Shown here: piece after piece, positions 17,884-25,363 of the stretch
Position numbering within the stretch: position 1 is the stretch's first letter
Layout: each line of letters starts with the position of its first letter
NCBI GenBank assembly: GCA_025057895.1
Contig: JANXEF010000009.1
Span: 1 to 37,514 of the forward strand
Direction: 5' to 3'
Length of the DNA: 37,514 bases
Origin: Archaeoglobaceae archaeon
GTDB taxonomy: Archaea; Halobacteriota; Archaeoglobi; Archaeoglobales; Archaeoglobaceae
Position numbers and translations under genes: made by a program
Notes under the pieces: generated by a model
What the model saw: the letters and a program-made list of their open reading frames with translations, nothing else
Told to the model about the DNA's origin: nothing
Database searches by the model: none

Positions 17884-18083
17884 ATTTGTTCGCACATCTT
17901 TATGTGCATGAGGTAATCATCGATTGCATAGAGCAATGAACTGATCCTAGAAGTTTTTATCTCTATCTTTATCTTATTCCCCTCAGCATAACATTTACAC
18001 CAATCTGGATCATCTACACTCAAAGCTCTCGATACTTTTTCTGCGTCTTTGCTTTCTATTTCTAAGCGAGCATAACACAGCAT
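17880..18083 (-). CDS. pcc1: KEOPS complex subunit Pcc1
   Basis: A 67-residue dimerisation subunit of KEOPS, which makes t6A at position 37 of ANN-decoding tRNAs. The Pcc1 pattern is visible: a first beta strand (YARLEIES), a helix ending ALSVDDPDW, then KIKIEIKTSRISSLLYAIDDYLMHIKM. The start region overlaps the 3' end of the DHH nuclease by 22 nt, and the stop overlaps the TPD nuclease start. No other KEOPS gene (Kae1, Bud32, Cgi121) is in the window. Short length is slightly below the usual 75-90. Confidence 0.86.
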   Translation of the reverse strand: MLCYARLEIESKDAEKVSRALSVDDPDWCKCYAEGNKIKIEIKTSRISSLLYAIDDYLMHIKMCEQI

Positions 18084-19372
18084 AACCTATCAACCTCCTT
18101 GAGAAATTCCTCGATCTTTCCACTTGGAATGCTTGCACCTGCTGCCACTCGATGCCCACCACCTATTCCATTTACTTTAATTGCCGAAAGACGCATTACT
18201 TCTGCTAAGTCGAGTTTCTGAGCAATTTTTTCTGTTGTCCTCGCTGAAACTTTTGCCTTTCCATCTTTTTTGATGTTTAAAACTACTAAAGGTTTATCTG
18301 GGAAAAGATAACGAGACAAGATAGTTGCAACAGGACTTGTAGATGGTGCATCATCCATAACAAGGTAACGGATACAGAAACCATCTCTTACTTCATTTCT
18401 CTTTTTTTGTACTTCTTCAAGAATCTCTATCTTAAACTTCTCTGAAATTTCAATACCTTCTTTCAATGCTTTTTCATCACCAAGCAGGATACTAAAAGCT
18501 GTGCTCGTTGCACCAATTCTTCCACAAGAATTAACGATATCAACAAGCGTTATAGAATTTTTTATTGGTAGATTTTTGACTAAAATTCTCTTTCCAATTA
18601 TCTGTTCAAAAACACCTTCATAAGCTCCTATTTTAAGTAATCTTAATGCTAAAGCATCTGCAAGTTTTTGTAATTCTTTTGTCGTGAGTTCATCTACTTC
18701 TTTATCTCCTTCAATTCCAATTTTTTTAAAAAACTGCTGAAGTTCATCCTCTTTCTTGTAAAAATCTAAAAAAGGTTCAAAACTCGTCGTTAAAGCTTTA
18801 GAAAGCTTTCCAGATGATAAATTAACGCTTCTGTTCACTTCAATACACCCTAATTCAATCCCTTCTTTTAAAATCTCTCCATTTAGTCCTGTAAATCTTT
18901 GTTTATCTCCAACTGCTCCTAGAACAGCTAGAGATGCCAAATCTCTATTATCTCCAAATTCTCTTGCAAATATGTATGCAACACCACTTGCAGAGACCTC
19001 GTAAGATCCATCGATACCAAAAAGATGAGGATTTAGATGGAAAAAGGTTTTTCTTGGCTTTATATCCCCGTCGGGTCTATGATGATCAAGTATTATTACG
19101 TCTGAATTTATGCTAGAAATTTTTTCACTGTATCCACTGCCCATATCCACGAAAATAGAAAGGGGTACATCTTCCGGTTCAAAATCATTTAAACCCTTCA
19201 AAAAACTGATCTGAAAGTTCTTATTTATTCTAAAAAGCGCCTTAGCCAAAATCGCTCCAGCTGATATCCCGTCAGCATCGTAGTGAGTATATATTCTCAC
19301 AAATTCATGCTTCAGAAGCAAATTTACAGCCTTTTTGGCAGTTTCCTTAATTGTTGAGTCCAAATTCATCAT
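18062..19372 (-). CDS. RecJ-like DHH/DHHA1 exonuclease (GAN-type)
   Basis: A 436-residue DHH-superfamily phosphoesterase. The N-terminal THYDADG (H30, D32, D34), VDMGSG (75-80) and DHH (96-98) are metal-binding motifs; SGVAYIFA and AVLGAVGDKQ follow; the C-terminal DHHA1 domain has GIGGGHRVAAGASIP. Archaeal members include GAN, which partners GINS in the replisome and digests single-stranded DNA or RNA, so a role in replication or repair is likely. Start MM at 19372 overlaps the aspartate kinase stop by 26 nt. The second ATG at 19369 is equally possible. Overlaps on both sides indicate one transcription unit. Confidence 0.9.
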   Translation of the reverse strand: MMNLDSTIKETAKKAVNLLLKHEFVRIYTHYDADGISAGAILAKALFRINKNFQISFLKGLNDFEPEDVPLSIFVDMGSGYSEKISSINSDVIILDHHRPDGDIKPRKTFFHLNPHLFGIDGSYEVSASGVAYIFAREFGDNRDLASLAVLGAVGDKQRFTGLNGEILKEGIELGCIEVNRSVNLSSGKLSKALTTSFEPFLDFYKKEDELQQFFKKIGIEGDKEVDELTTKELQKLADALALRLLKIGAYEGVFEQIIGKRILVKNLPIKNSITLVDIVNSCGRIGATSTAFSILLGDEKALKEGIEISEKFKIEILEEVQKKRNEVRDGFCIRYLVMDDAPSTSPVATILSRYLFPDKPLVVLNIKKDGKAKVSARTTEKIAQKLDLAEVMRLSAIKVNGIGGGHRVAAGASIPSGKIEEFLKEVDRLCCVMLA

Positions 19373-20735
19373 GTACTATTCTAACAGCGTCTATACCATC
19401 TTCCGACTTTACTACAAAAGATACATTGTATTCCGAACAACTTTGGCTAATCATTACTACATTTATCTTGTTTTTACCCAGGGCTGAGAAAATTCTTCCC
19501 GCAACCCCTGGTGTTCCAGCCATCCCTGCACCAACCGCACCTATCACTGAGACATTCTCCATTTTGCTAACTTTGATAACTCCATTCTCAATTCTTCTTA
19601 AAGCCTGATAAGCCTTTTCAAGATCCTTTAGATCGACGACTATCGACAGACTCAGCTCAGAAGAACTCTGTGCAACCATTATGACATTTACTTTTTCTTC
19701 CGAGAGAATTTTAAAAACTTCAGCCATTATCTCAGCAAAGTCAAACCCTGCTCCACTTACATTAACAATTCCAGCTTTTTGGATCAAACTAAGAGCTTTA
19801 ACAACATCTTTGCTTTCTTTCATATCAGCACAAATGACTGTACCTTCAACATCAGGATTGAAAACGTTCTTTATCCTCACAGGAATGTTTCTCCTCATCA
19901 CAGGTATCAAAGCAAGAGGATGTAGAATTTTTGCTCCAAAATGTGAGAGTTCCATCGCTTCCTGATATGAGATCTGCGGTATGAACTTTGCATTTGGAAC
20001 AAACTTTGGATCACAAGTCATAATACCATCGACTTCTTTCCAGAGCCAAACCTCATCAGCGTTAAGCGCGGAGGCTAATATTGTTGCAGTATAATCACTT
20101 CCTCCTCTTCCAAGGGTTGTTATACTCCCATCATCCGCACAGCCTATGAAGCCAGTTACTACAGGAACTGTTTTCTTTATTTTCAAAAGAGGTTCAATTC
20201 TCGTTCTTATAAGTTCGTAGACTCCTGGAAGAGGTTTCGCTTTGCCATAATTTTTATCAGTCAGAATCCCCGCATCACAACCAGTAAGTGCAACAGAATC
20301 AACACCTATCGATAGCAGAGAAGCGGAAAAAATTGGAGCCAACAATCTCTCACCAAAAGAAATTATGTAGTCCTCACTTCTCTTAGTTAACTCACCTAAA
20401 TAGCTTATTCCAAGAAGGACTTTTTCAAGCTCATCAAAAAGTTTTTCGAGGGCATGTATAACTCTATTTTTTATATCCTCATTCAAAACTGCCCTCTCAA
20501 CTGCTTCATAATGTCTTTTCATCATTTCTGCTATAAAAAGTTTTATATATCCTGCTGAAGGTTCTGAGCTGCACTTCTTTGCAGCGTTAATTAACGCATC
20601 TGTCACACCAGACATCGCCGAGACCACAACAACTATCTCCTTTCCATTTGTAAATTTTTTTACAAGATTAGCGCTATGTAGAATACCTTCTCCATCTTTC
20701 ACACTAATACCACCGAATTTCATCACAATTCTCAT
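19347..20735 (-). CDS. lysC: Aspartate kinase, monofunctional with two ACT domains
   Basis: A 462-residue aspartokinase, the first step to threonine, methionine and lysine. Kinase motifs: VMKFGGISVKDG at the start, VVSAMSGVTDALI, YIISFGERLLAPI, TLGRGGSDYTAT and VWLWKEVDGIMTCDP. Two ACT-type regulatory domains occupy about 305-462 (VNVIMVAQSSSELS; KINVVMISQSCSEYNVSF), implying feedback control. The frame stays open 51 codons upstream, but these have no family similarity and would cross the TATA box at 20760-20765; the ATG at 20733-20735 gives the family start. It is the first gene of the unit with the DHH nuclease, Pcc1, TPD nuclease and DUF63. Confidence 0.95.
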   Translation of the reverse strand: MRIVMKFGGISVKDGEGILHSANLVKKFTNGKEIVVVVSAMSGVTDALINAAKKCSSEPSAGYIKLFIAEMMKRHYEAVERAVLNEDIKNRVIHALEKLFDELEKVLLGISYLGELTKRSEDYIISFGERLLAPIFSASLLSIGVDSVALTGCDAGILTDKNYGKAKPLPGVYELIRTRIEPLLKIKKTVPVVTGFIGCADDGSITTLGRGGSDYTATILASALNADEVWLWKEVDGIMTCDPKFVPNAKFIPQISYQEAMELSHFGAKILHPLALIPVMRRNIPVRIKNVFNPDVEGTVICADMKESKDVVKALSLIQKAGIVNVSGAGFDFAEIMAEVFKILSEEKVNVIMVAQSSSELSLSIVVDLKDLEKAYQALRRIENGVIKVSKMENVSVIGAVGAGMAGTPGVAGRIFSALGKNKINVVMISQSCSEYNVSFVVKSEDGIDAVRIVHDEFGLNN

Positions 20736-20758
20736 ATTCCCAAAAATCCGGCTAGGAA

Positions 20759-20766
20759 ATATAAAG
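20759..20766 (-). promoter_or_regulatory. TATA box for the aspartate kinase unit
   Basis: Minus-strand CTTTATATTT, centred about 27 bp from the ATG at 20735. It predicts a leaderless mRNA and rules out the longer open frame as the coding start. Confidence 0.65.
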
Positions 20767-20829
20767 CTGTCGAACGTAAAAATCGAAAAGATTATCAATC
20801 CTTTTTTGCAAAAAGACATTGGGGTCTTC

Positions 20830-21462
20830 ATGGAGTTTTCGAGAGAAACTTTCTTCAGATGGAGATATGAAGCAAATTTTGAGCACAAGATAATGCTAGC
20901 TATTGCTTTTGCTCTTTTAACAGGTCTGTGTGCTCAGATACGCATTCCAATTCCCTGGACCCCTGTTCCAATTACGATGCAAACCTTTGCAGTATTTACA
21001 AGTGCAATAATTCTCGGAAAAAAGTGGGGAGGAGTTTCACAAGCAATCTACGTTTCGCTTGGTGCATTTGGTATTCCATGGTTTGCAGGATTCAAGGGAG
21101 GATTTGCAGCAATTCTTGGACCAACAGGAGGTTATCTGCTTGGTTTTATAATCGCTGCTTTCTTTGTTGGTTATTTCATAGATCGTTACATCGCTTCTAG
21201 ATTCTTCATAACACTACTTCCATTGATGCTCTTTGCAAACTTTGTCATAATTCATGGTCTTGGTTGTTCATGGTTATATGCATGGCTCTCGATTATGGGG
21301 CAAAGTCCAACGATCTTACAAATTCTGATGATGGGTTCTATACCTTTCATTCCGGGAGATATTACGAAGATACTTGCAATTTCCGCAATAGGGAAAGCAA
21401 TTACTCCCAAAGTTTCCTATAACGGCGAAGTGGATGCAAAGAAAAAATATAGGTTATTCTAA
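20830..21462 (+). CDS. bioY: BioY, biotin ECF transporter substrate-binding component
   Basis: A 210-residue membrane protein with about six hydrophobic segments. The BioY signature is clear: ALLTGLCAQIRIPIPWTPVPITMQTFAVF, then LGAFGIPWFAGFKGG and GPTGGYLLGF. The S-component binds biotin and works with an ECF energy module (EcfA, EcfT), which is not in this window; solitary BioY can also function. The open frame begins at a TTG at 20806, but the ATG at 20830 is the more likely start. Divergent from aspartate kinase; ends at a bidirectional terminator. Confidence 0.93.
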   Translation: MEFSRETFFRWRYEANFEHKIMLAIAFALLTGLCAQIRIPIPWTPVPITMQTFAVFTSAIILGKKWGGVSQAIYVSLGAFGIPWFAGFKGGFAAILGPTGGYLLGFIIAAFFVGYFIDRYIASRFFITLLPLMLFANFVIIHGLGCSWLYAWLSIMGQSPTILQILMMGSIPFIPGDITKILAISAIGKAITPKVSYNGEVDAKKKYRLF

Positions 21463-21483
21463 TTTTTTTAATTTTTAAAAAAA
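21463..21483. terminator. Bidirectional oligo-T terminator between bioY and a lipoprotein gene
   Basis: The 21-bp gap between the two convergent stop codons is only T7, AA, T5 and a run of seven A. It gives a U-tract on either strand and would stop both convergent transcripts. Confidence 0.65.
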
Positions 21484-21717
21484 TTATGGTTCAAAACTAA
21501 TATTTTCAAGACTTTCGAGTTCACTTATAAGCATTTCTAGTTCTTGGAATTCTTTTTCAAGATTTTCAATTTCTTTAGTAACGTTTAAGTTTGTAATTGC
21601 AATCTTACTGGGTGTTGGTACAGGTGTTAAATCCGGAGTAGGAGTTGTCTGAGTTTTCCTTTCCTCTACACAACCAAGAAAAACGATTATGAGAACCAAA
21701 AAAATGAGAATTTTCAT
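21484..21717 (-). CDS. Small putative lipoprotein
   Basis: A 77-residue secreted protein with no recognised family. Residues 1-15 form a hydrophobic signal ending FLGC, a lipobox-like site (C16), so the mature protein is probably lipid-anchored outside the cell. A Thr/Pro-rich linker (TTPTPDLTPVPTP) follows, then a short acidic helix with heptad-like leucines (IENLEKEFQELEMLISELESL) that could form a coiled coil. It starts 24 nt after the secreted coiled-coil gene upstream, so the two are probably co-transcribed and may interact outside the membrane. Function unknown. Confidence 0.7.
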   Translation of the reverse strand: MKILIFLVLIIVFLGCVEERKTQTTPTPDLTPVPTPSKIAITNLNVTKEIENLEKEFQELEMLISELESLENISFEP

Positions 21718-21741
21718 TCAAATCCTCCTCCCAAATACAAT

Positions 21742-22428
21742 CTATACCCCTGCTAGTAAATCTTCTGTACGCTGGTCTTGCCTCATCTCTATCCATTTTC
21801 TCACGAGCTTTTTTGCTTCGGCGAATGCTTTGTTGAGTTCTAACTTTAATTCTTTGAAATCCCCTGAAATGTCTTCTCCCTTTCCAAATTTTTCTTCTAT
21901 CACATTTAGTGTAGCATTTGCTTCATCGATTGCATTCCTTAAGACCAAAACATCAAGTCCAACACTTTTGAATCTATCCTCAAGCTCGTAAAGTCTCTCT
22001 ATTATTTCTCTAGCTCTTTCAATTGCAGTTTGGTGAGCAAGAAATCTCATTTCTTTCGAAACATTTTTTCTGATATCCATAATCACACTACGGAGCTCTT
22101 CAATATCTTTTGAATTTGCCACTTTCTTTTTCACTTCTTCCATTTGACGTTCAACATTATTTATCCTTTCCTGCATCTTCAATTTTACATCTTCGCTTAT
22201 ATTAGAATTTTCAACCATCTGCCTCAATCTTCCCATCCATCTCTCGCATTCCATATTCCATCTCATAAATTTTTCTTTTTTTTCGACAAAAGTCTCTTTA
22301 GCACCAGTTCCAGCAATTTTTACTTGATCAACTACTGCATTTCCGCGTTCACTTCTCTCAGAAGCCATAACAGGTGCGAATATTACAAACCCAAGGACGA
22401 GCAAATTTACAAACCACTTCATTCGCAT
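21742..22428 (-). CDS. Secreted coiled-coil protein of unknown function
   Basis: A 228-residue protein with an N-terminal signal sequence (hydrophobic stretch WFVNLLVLGFVIFAPVMAS) and then an almost wholly helical, highly charged body (about 50-225) with heptad-like patterns such as ERINNVERQMEEVKKKV and ERAREIIERLYELEDRF. One cysteine pair is absent; a single Cys lies near residue 62. I recognise no family. In-frame TTG (22434) and GTG (22431) precede the ATG at 22428, which is chosen because the TATA box at 22452-22459 is 27 bp upstream. It probably forms an extracellular or surface coiled coil together with the downstream lipoprotein. Confidence 0.72.
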   Translation of the reverse strand: MRMKWFVNLLVLGFVIFAPVMASERSERGNAVVDQVKIAGTGAKETFVEKKEKFMRWNMECERWMGRLRQMVENSNISEDVKLKMQERINNVERQMEEVKKKVANSKDIEELRSVIMDIRKNVSKEMRFLAHQTAIERAREIIERLYELEDRFKSVGLDVLVLRNAIDEANATLNVIEEKFGKGEDISGDFKELKLELNKAFAEAKKLVRKWIEMRQDQRTEDLLAGV

Positions 22429-22451
22429 CACCAAAGTTTTTGATCTCGAAG

Positions 22452-22459
22452 TATATAAA
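22452..22459 (-). promoter_or_regulatory. TATA box for the secreted coiled-coil/lipoprotein pair
   Basis: Minus-strand CTTTATATAC, about 27 bp from the ATG at 22428. The rest of the divergent gap to 22630 is very AT-rich; another TATA-like CTTTATAAG occurs near 22517-22525, but no further gene is seen there. Confidence 0.6.
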
Positions 22460-22630
22460 GAAACTTTCGATTTTTAAAATTAACTCTTTTGAATTGTTTT
22501 CTAATGAATTTCAAAGCTTTATAAGATTTCATTTTGCTTTAAAAATCTTAAAAACTAAATTGAAATAGAAAATTAAAAGTTTTATTGGTTTTTACAATAA
22601 CTCTATTAAATGAAACGTAACATCTAAAAC

Positions 22631-23236
22631 ATGGACATAATAGTTGGTGGTGGAAAATTTGGTTTGAAAGTTGTTGAATATATGCTGAACAAAAACCGTG
22701 ATTTCATAGTTCTCGATCCCAATGAGAATTGTGAAGTCGCAAAGAAATTTAAAGATAAATTTGTAAAAGCTGAAGCCAAAGAATTGACAAAATTTGTAGA
22801 AAAATTAAAACCTGAATGGATTTTTCCTACCGCACCAATTCATGTGGCTGCTGAGGCTTTTAAAAATCAGTTCAAAACATGGAACGAGAAAATCAATGAG
22901 ATAATTGCAGGATTCCCGATGAAAGTCGTTGTATCTATTGGTAAAGGAAATTTGGTTGTAAGCTACAACAGAGACAAACTGTGCATATCAAATTGTAATT
23001 CACCAGATTTTTGTCCGGTGACAAAGATTAAACGTCCTTGTCCTATGTTTGAACTCGTAAATTTTGCATGTCCAGAAGCTAAAGTTCTTATCAGTCACCA
23101 GCTATCCCCGGGTATAGGTGCGATAAAGGGCGAAGATTTCATCGAAGTGATCAAAGATTCGAAAAAAATGGAAAAAATCGTAATTGCTACTGCCTGTAGA
23201 TGTCACGGTGTTTTAACAGCTCTAATCAAACCTTAG
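22631..23236 (+). CDS. Rossmann-like protein with seven cysteines in the C-terminal half, function unknown
   Basis: A 201-residue protein. The N-terminus DIIVGGGKFGLKVVEYML and VLDPNE (residues 2-32) look like a TrkA-N type dinucleotide-binding unit with a G-G-G-x-x-G turn. The second half has cysteines at 118, 122, 128, 137, 147, 189 and 191, including CPV, RPCP and ACRCHG motifs, which could bind an iron-sulfur cluster or other metal, possibly as a redox or sensor protein. I do not recognise a named family. The ATG at 22631 has a weak TATA-like CTATTAAAT about 25 bp upstream. It is convergent with DNA ligase; the 3' ends overlap by 11 nt. Confidence 0.8.
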   Translation: MDIIVGGGKFGLKVVEYMLNKNRDFIVLDPNENCEVAKKFKDKFVKAEAKELTKFVEKLKPEWIFPTAPIHVAAEAFKNQFKTWNEKINEIIAGFPMKVVVSIGKGNLVVSYNRDKLCISNCNSPDFCPVTKIKRPCPMFELVNFACPEAKVLISHQLSPGIGAIKGEDFIEVIKDSKKMEKIVIATACRCHGVLTALIKP

Positions 23237-24881
23237 CTTGCAGCTCATAAAGCTCTTCCAATCTCTTTATCGTATCAGCTTCTCTAATATCTTTATCATC
23301 TCTCAAGCGAATGAAACGAGGAAAACGCAGTGCAAAACCGCTTTCGTATTTTGGACTTTTCTGAATTTCCTGATAAGCAACTTCAAATATGTGTTTTGGA
23401 AGAAATTCAACGATTTTGCCTTCTCTATAGACGATTATTTGCTTGAAAAGCTCCGTCAATTCTTCAAGATCCTCATCTGTGAAACCTGTTGCAACTTTAC
23501 CTACTCTGAGCAAATTGCCAGTTGTGTTGTCGATACATGCAAGTTCATAAGAACTTATTAGATGACTCCTCTTACCCTCCCCCCACTCTCCACCAACCAC
23601 TACCAAATCAAGTGTATCCATAATTGATTTCAGCTTTAGCCAATGTTTTCCTCGTTTTCCAGGGACGTAAGGAGAATTTGGATTTTTCAACATAACTCCC
23701 TCATGTCCTGCGTTTATAGCTTCGTTGAAAATTCTCTCTACCCTGTCTTTCTCATCTGTTATTATCTGTTCAGAAATCTTTATCCTCTCTGATTCAGTTA
23801 CATACTCTCTCAAAATTCTTCTTCTTTCTTTCAGTGGCTTATCTATCACCTCTTCATCTGCGTAGAGAATATCAAATACAAGAAGTTGAAGTGGTATCTT
23901 TTCCATCATTTTTGAGATTTCATGTTTTCTCCTGAACCTTCTCAGAACTTGCTGGAACGGCATAGGTTTTCCATCTCTAATAGCGATGACTTCTCCATCA
24001 AGAATAACACCTTCCCTTACCGATCTCTTAACGTCTTCTACGATTTCTGGTAAAGCATTTGTGACATTTTCGAGCCTTCTAGAATAAATTCTGAGCGTAT
24101 TGTTTCCCCAATGGATCTGGACCCTGCTTCCATCGAACTTCCACTCTACTGCAATGTTTCCATTTTCAATCGCTTCATCAAAACTTTCAGCAACTTGTGC
24201 AAGCATCATCCTAACCGGAATTCCAATTTGAATTTTCATCTTTTCCAGCCCTTCTTTACCATAATTTTTCGCTGTCACAGCAACTTTACCAAGATCGTTT
24301 GTAATCATGTAGGCTCTTTCCACTACTTCTTCATCAACAAAATAGGCTCTTGCAATTGCATCCCTAACAATCCCTTCACCAACTCCAAGACGCATCTCAT
24401 TCATGATCAACCTTGTTATGTATTTCGCTTCAACAGGCGACGTCTGCCCATAAAGACCAGTTAAAAGCAAAATCTTTCTCTTTCTACTCCCTTCTCCAGT
24501 TAAACTTGCGATATCATCAAGAATTTCTCTTACTAGGCGGATCGTTAATTCTTCAGATTCAAGAGTGAGCATGCTTCTTTCAGTTATGAGTTTCTCACTA
24601 ACAAGTCCTAAATCTCCGAGTTCTCGAACCATGTCCTCAATTTTATCTTTTTTCTTGCCACTAACGTTTTCTAGAGCTTCGTATAACAAACCTACACCAA
24701 CTCCAAGCTCTCTCTCATCCCAAGAAGGATATACTTTGCCCATTATGAAAAGGATTGTGTTATATAGATCCCCCTCATCCTCTATTTTTCGAATAAAGTC
24801 CGCAATTCTTTCAGTTAATTCGATTGTGGAAGAAATACCTTCAATACTTTCGCAGAACTCCGCAAAATCTCTAAATCTCAT
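23226..24881 (-). CDS. lig: ATP-dependent DNA ligase (archaeal type I)
   Basis: A 551-residue ligase that seals nicks in replication and repair. The adenylated lysine is K248 in motif I, EWKFDGSR. Other motifs: SRRLENVT (motif Ia region), ILDGEVIA (motif III), EGVMLKNP (motif IV region), and HWLKLKS (motif V). An N-terminal helical DNA-binding domain covers about 1-215 and the C-terminal OB-fold about 420-551, with VGKVATGFTDEDL. Length is normal for archaea (about 560). The ATG at 24879-24881 lies about 23 bp from an AT-rich TATA-like element. It is monocistronic as far as can be seen. Confidence 0.97.
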   Translation of the reverse strand: MRFRDFAEFCESIEGISSTIELTERIADFIRKIEDEGDLYNTILFIMGKVYPSWDERELGVGVGLLYEALENVSGKKKDKIEDMVRELGDLGLVSEKLITERSMLTLESEELTIRLVREILDDIASLTGEGSRKRKILLLTGLYGQTSPVEAKYITRLIMNEMRLGVGEGIVRDAIARAYFVDEEVVERAYMITNDLGKVAVTAKNYGKEGLEKMKIQIGIPVRMMLAQVAESFDEAIENGNIAVEWKFDGSRVQIHWGNNTLRIYSRRLENVTNALPEIVEDVKRSVREGVILDGEVIAIRDGKPMPFQQVLRRFRRKHEISKMMEKIPLQLLVFDILYADEEVIDKPLKERRRILREYVTESERIKISEQIITDEKDRVERIFNEAINAGHEGVMLKNPNSPYVPGKRGKHWLKLKSIMDTLDLVVVGGEWGEGKRSHLISSYELACIDNTTGNLLRVGKVATGFTDEDLEELTELFKQIIVYREGKIVEFLPKHIFEVAYQEIQKSPKYESGFALRFPRFIRLRDDKDIREADTIKRLEELYELQAKV

Positions 24882-25006
24882 ATGGATTTGTTTGCAAAAT
24901 ATTAATTAACTTTTTCCATTTCAGTTTTAATTCTCAAAGCAAAAGAGTAGAGTGTTCTACAATTTCCCCATATCCATCCAGTAAATTAATTCTAAGAAAA
25001 GATTAA

Positions 25007-25023
25007 TCAAAAAATTAAAAATT
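25007..25023 (-). terminator. Oligo-T terminator after alba
   Basis: The minus strand just after the alba stop has two T-runs, TTTTTAATTTTTT, in a 144-bp gap that otherwise shows no gene. The remainder of this gap up to 24881 holds only the ligase promoter region. Confidence 0.5.
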
Positions 25024-25025
25024 TT

Positions 25026-25295
25026 CTATTTTGAAATTCTTATCTCGATTGTAGAAACGTTTATTTTCTTCCCATCTTGCGATTCGAGCTCTTCTGTGTC
25101 AATTCTGATATCTTTAATCTTTAGTCCTTTGATAAACCTATTCCTCACTATTTCTACAACATCTATTGCTCTGCCAATAGCTTTCCCTCGGGCCTTAACT
25201 GTGACTTCATTCGTTCCCTCGTTCAACTGTGTCAGTGTTGCGAGGACGTAGTTCATCACAGGTTTTTTGCCTACAAGAATTACACTCCCGACCAT
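25026..25295 (-). CDS. albA: Alba, archaeal chromatin / nucleic acid-binding protein
   Basis: An 89-residue Alba protein, an abundant DNA- and RNA-binding dimer that compacts chromatin in archaea. The family core is present: [20 protein letters not shown] (K9, K10 in the loop used for nucleic acid binding), [20 protein letters not shown], and [10 protein letters not shown]. The frame is open 10 codons further to a TTG at 25325, but the ATG at 25295 gives a protein whose ends match A. fulgidus Alba as I recall it (89 residues), so this start is preferred; a GGGGATGG stretch just upstream may act as a weak SD. Confidence 0.94.
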   Translation of the reverse strand: MVGSVILVGKKPVMNYVLATLTQLNEGTNEVTVKARGKAIGRAIDVVEIVRNRFIKGLKIKDIRIDTEELESQDGKKINVSTIEIRISK

Positions 25296-25363
25296 ACCAT
25301 CCCCGGATGCAGTTCGCTCAAACAATTTAAATTTTGCTTCAAAATAAATTTAAGGAACGAACA

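Noticed and set aside
20736-20888. A 51-codon N-terminal extension of aspartate kinase
   Set aside because: It has no family similarity, overlaps the TATA box and the start of bioY, and the ATG at 20735 gives the family start.
22435-22630. Possible small RNA gene in the AT-rich divergent gap near a TATA-like CTTTATAAG
   Set aside because: No structure, GC-rich patch or conserved motif was seen; AT-rich DNA gives such boxes by chance.
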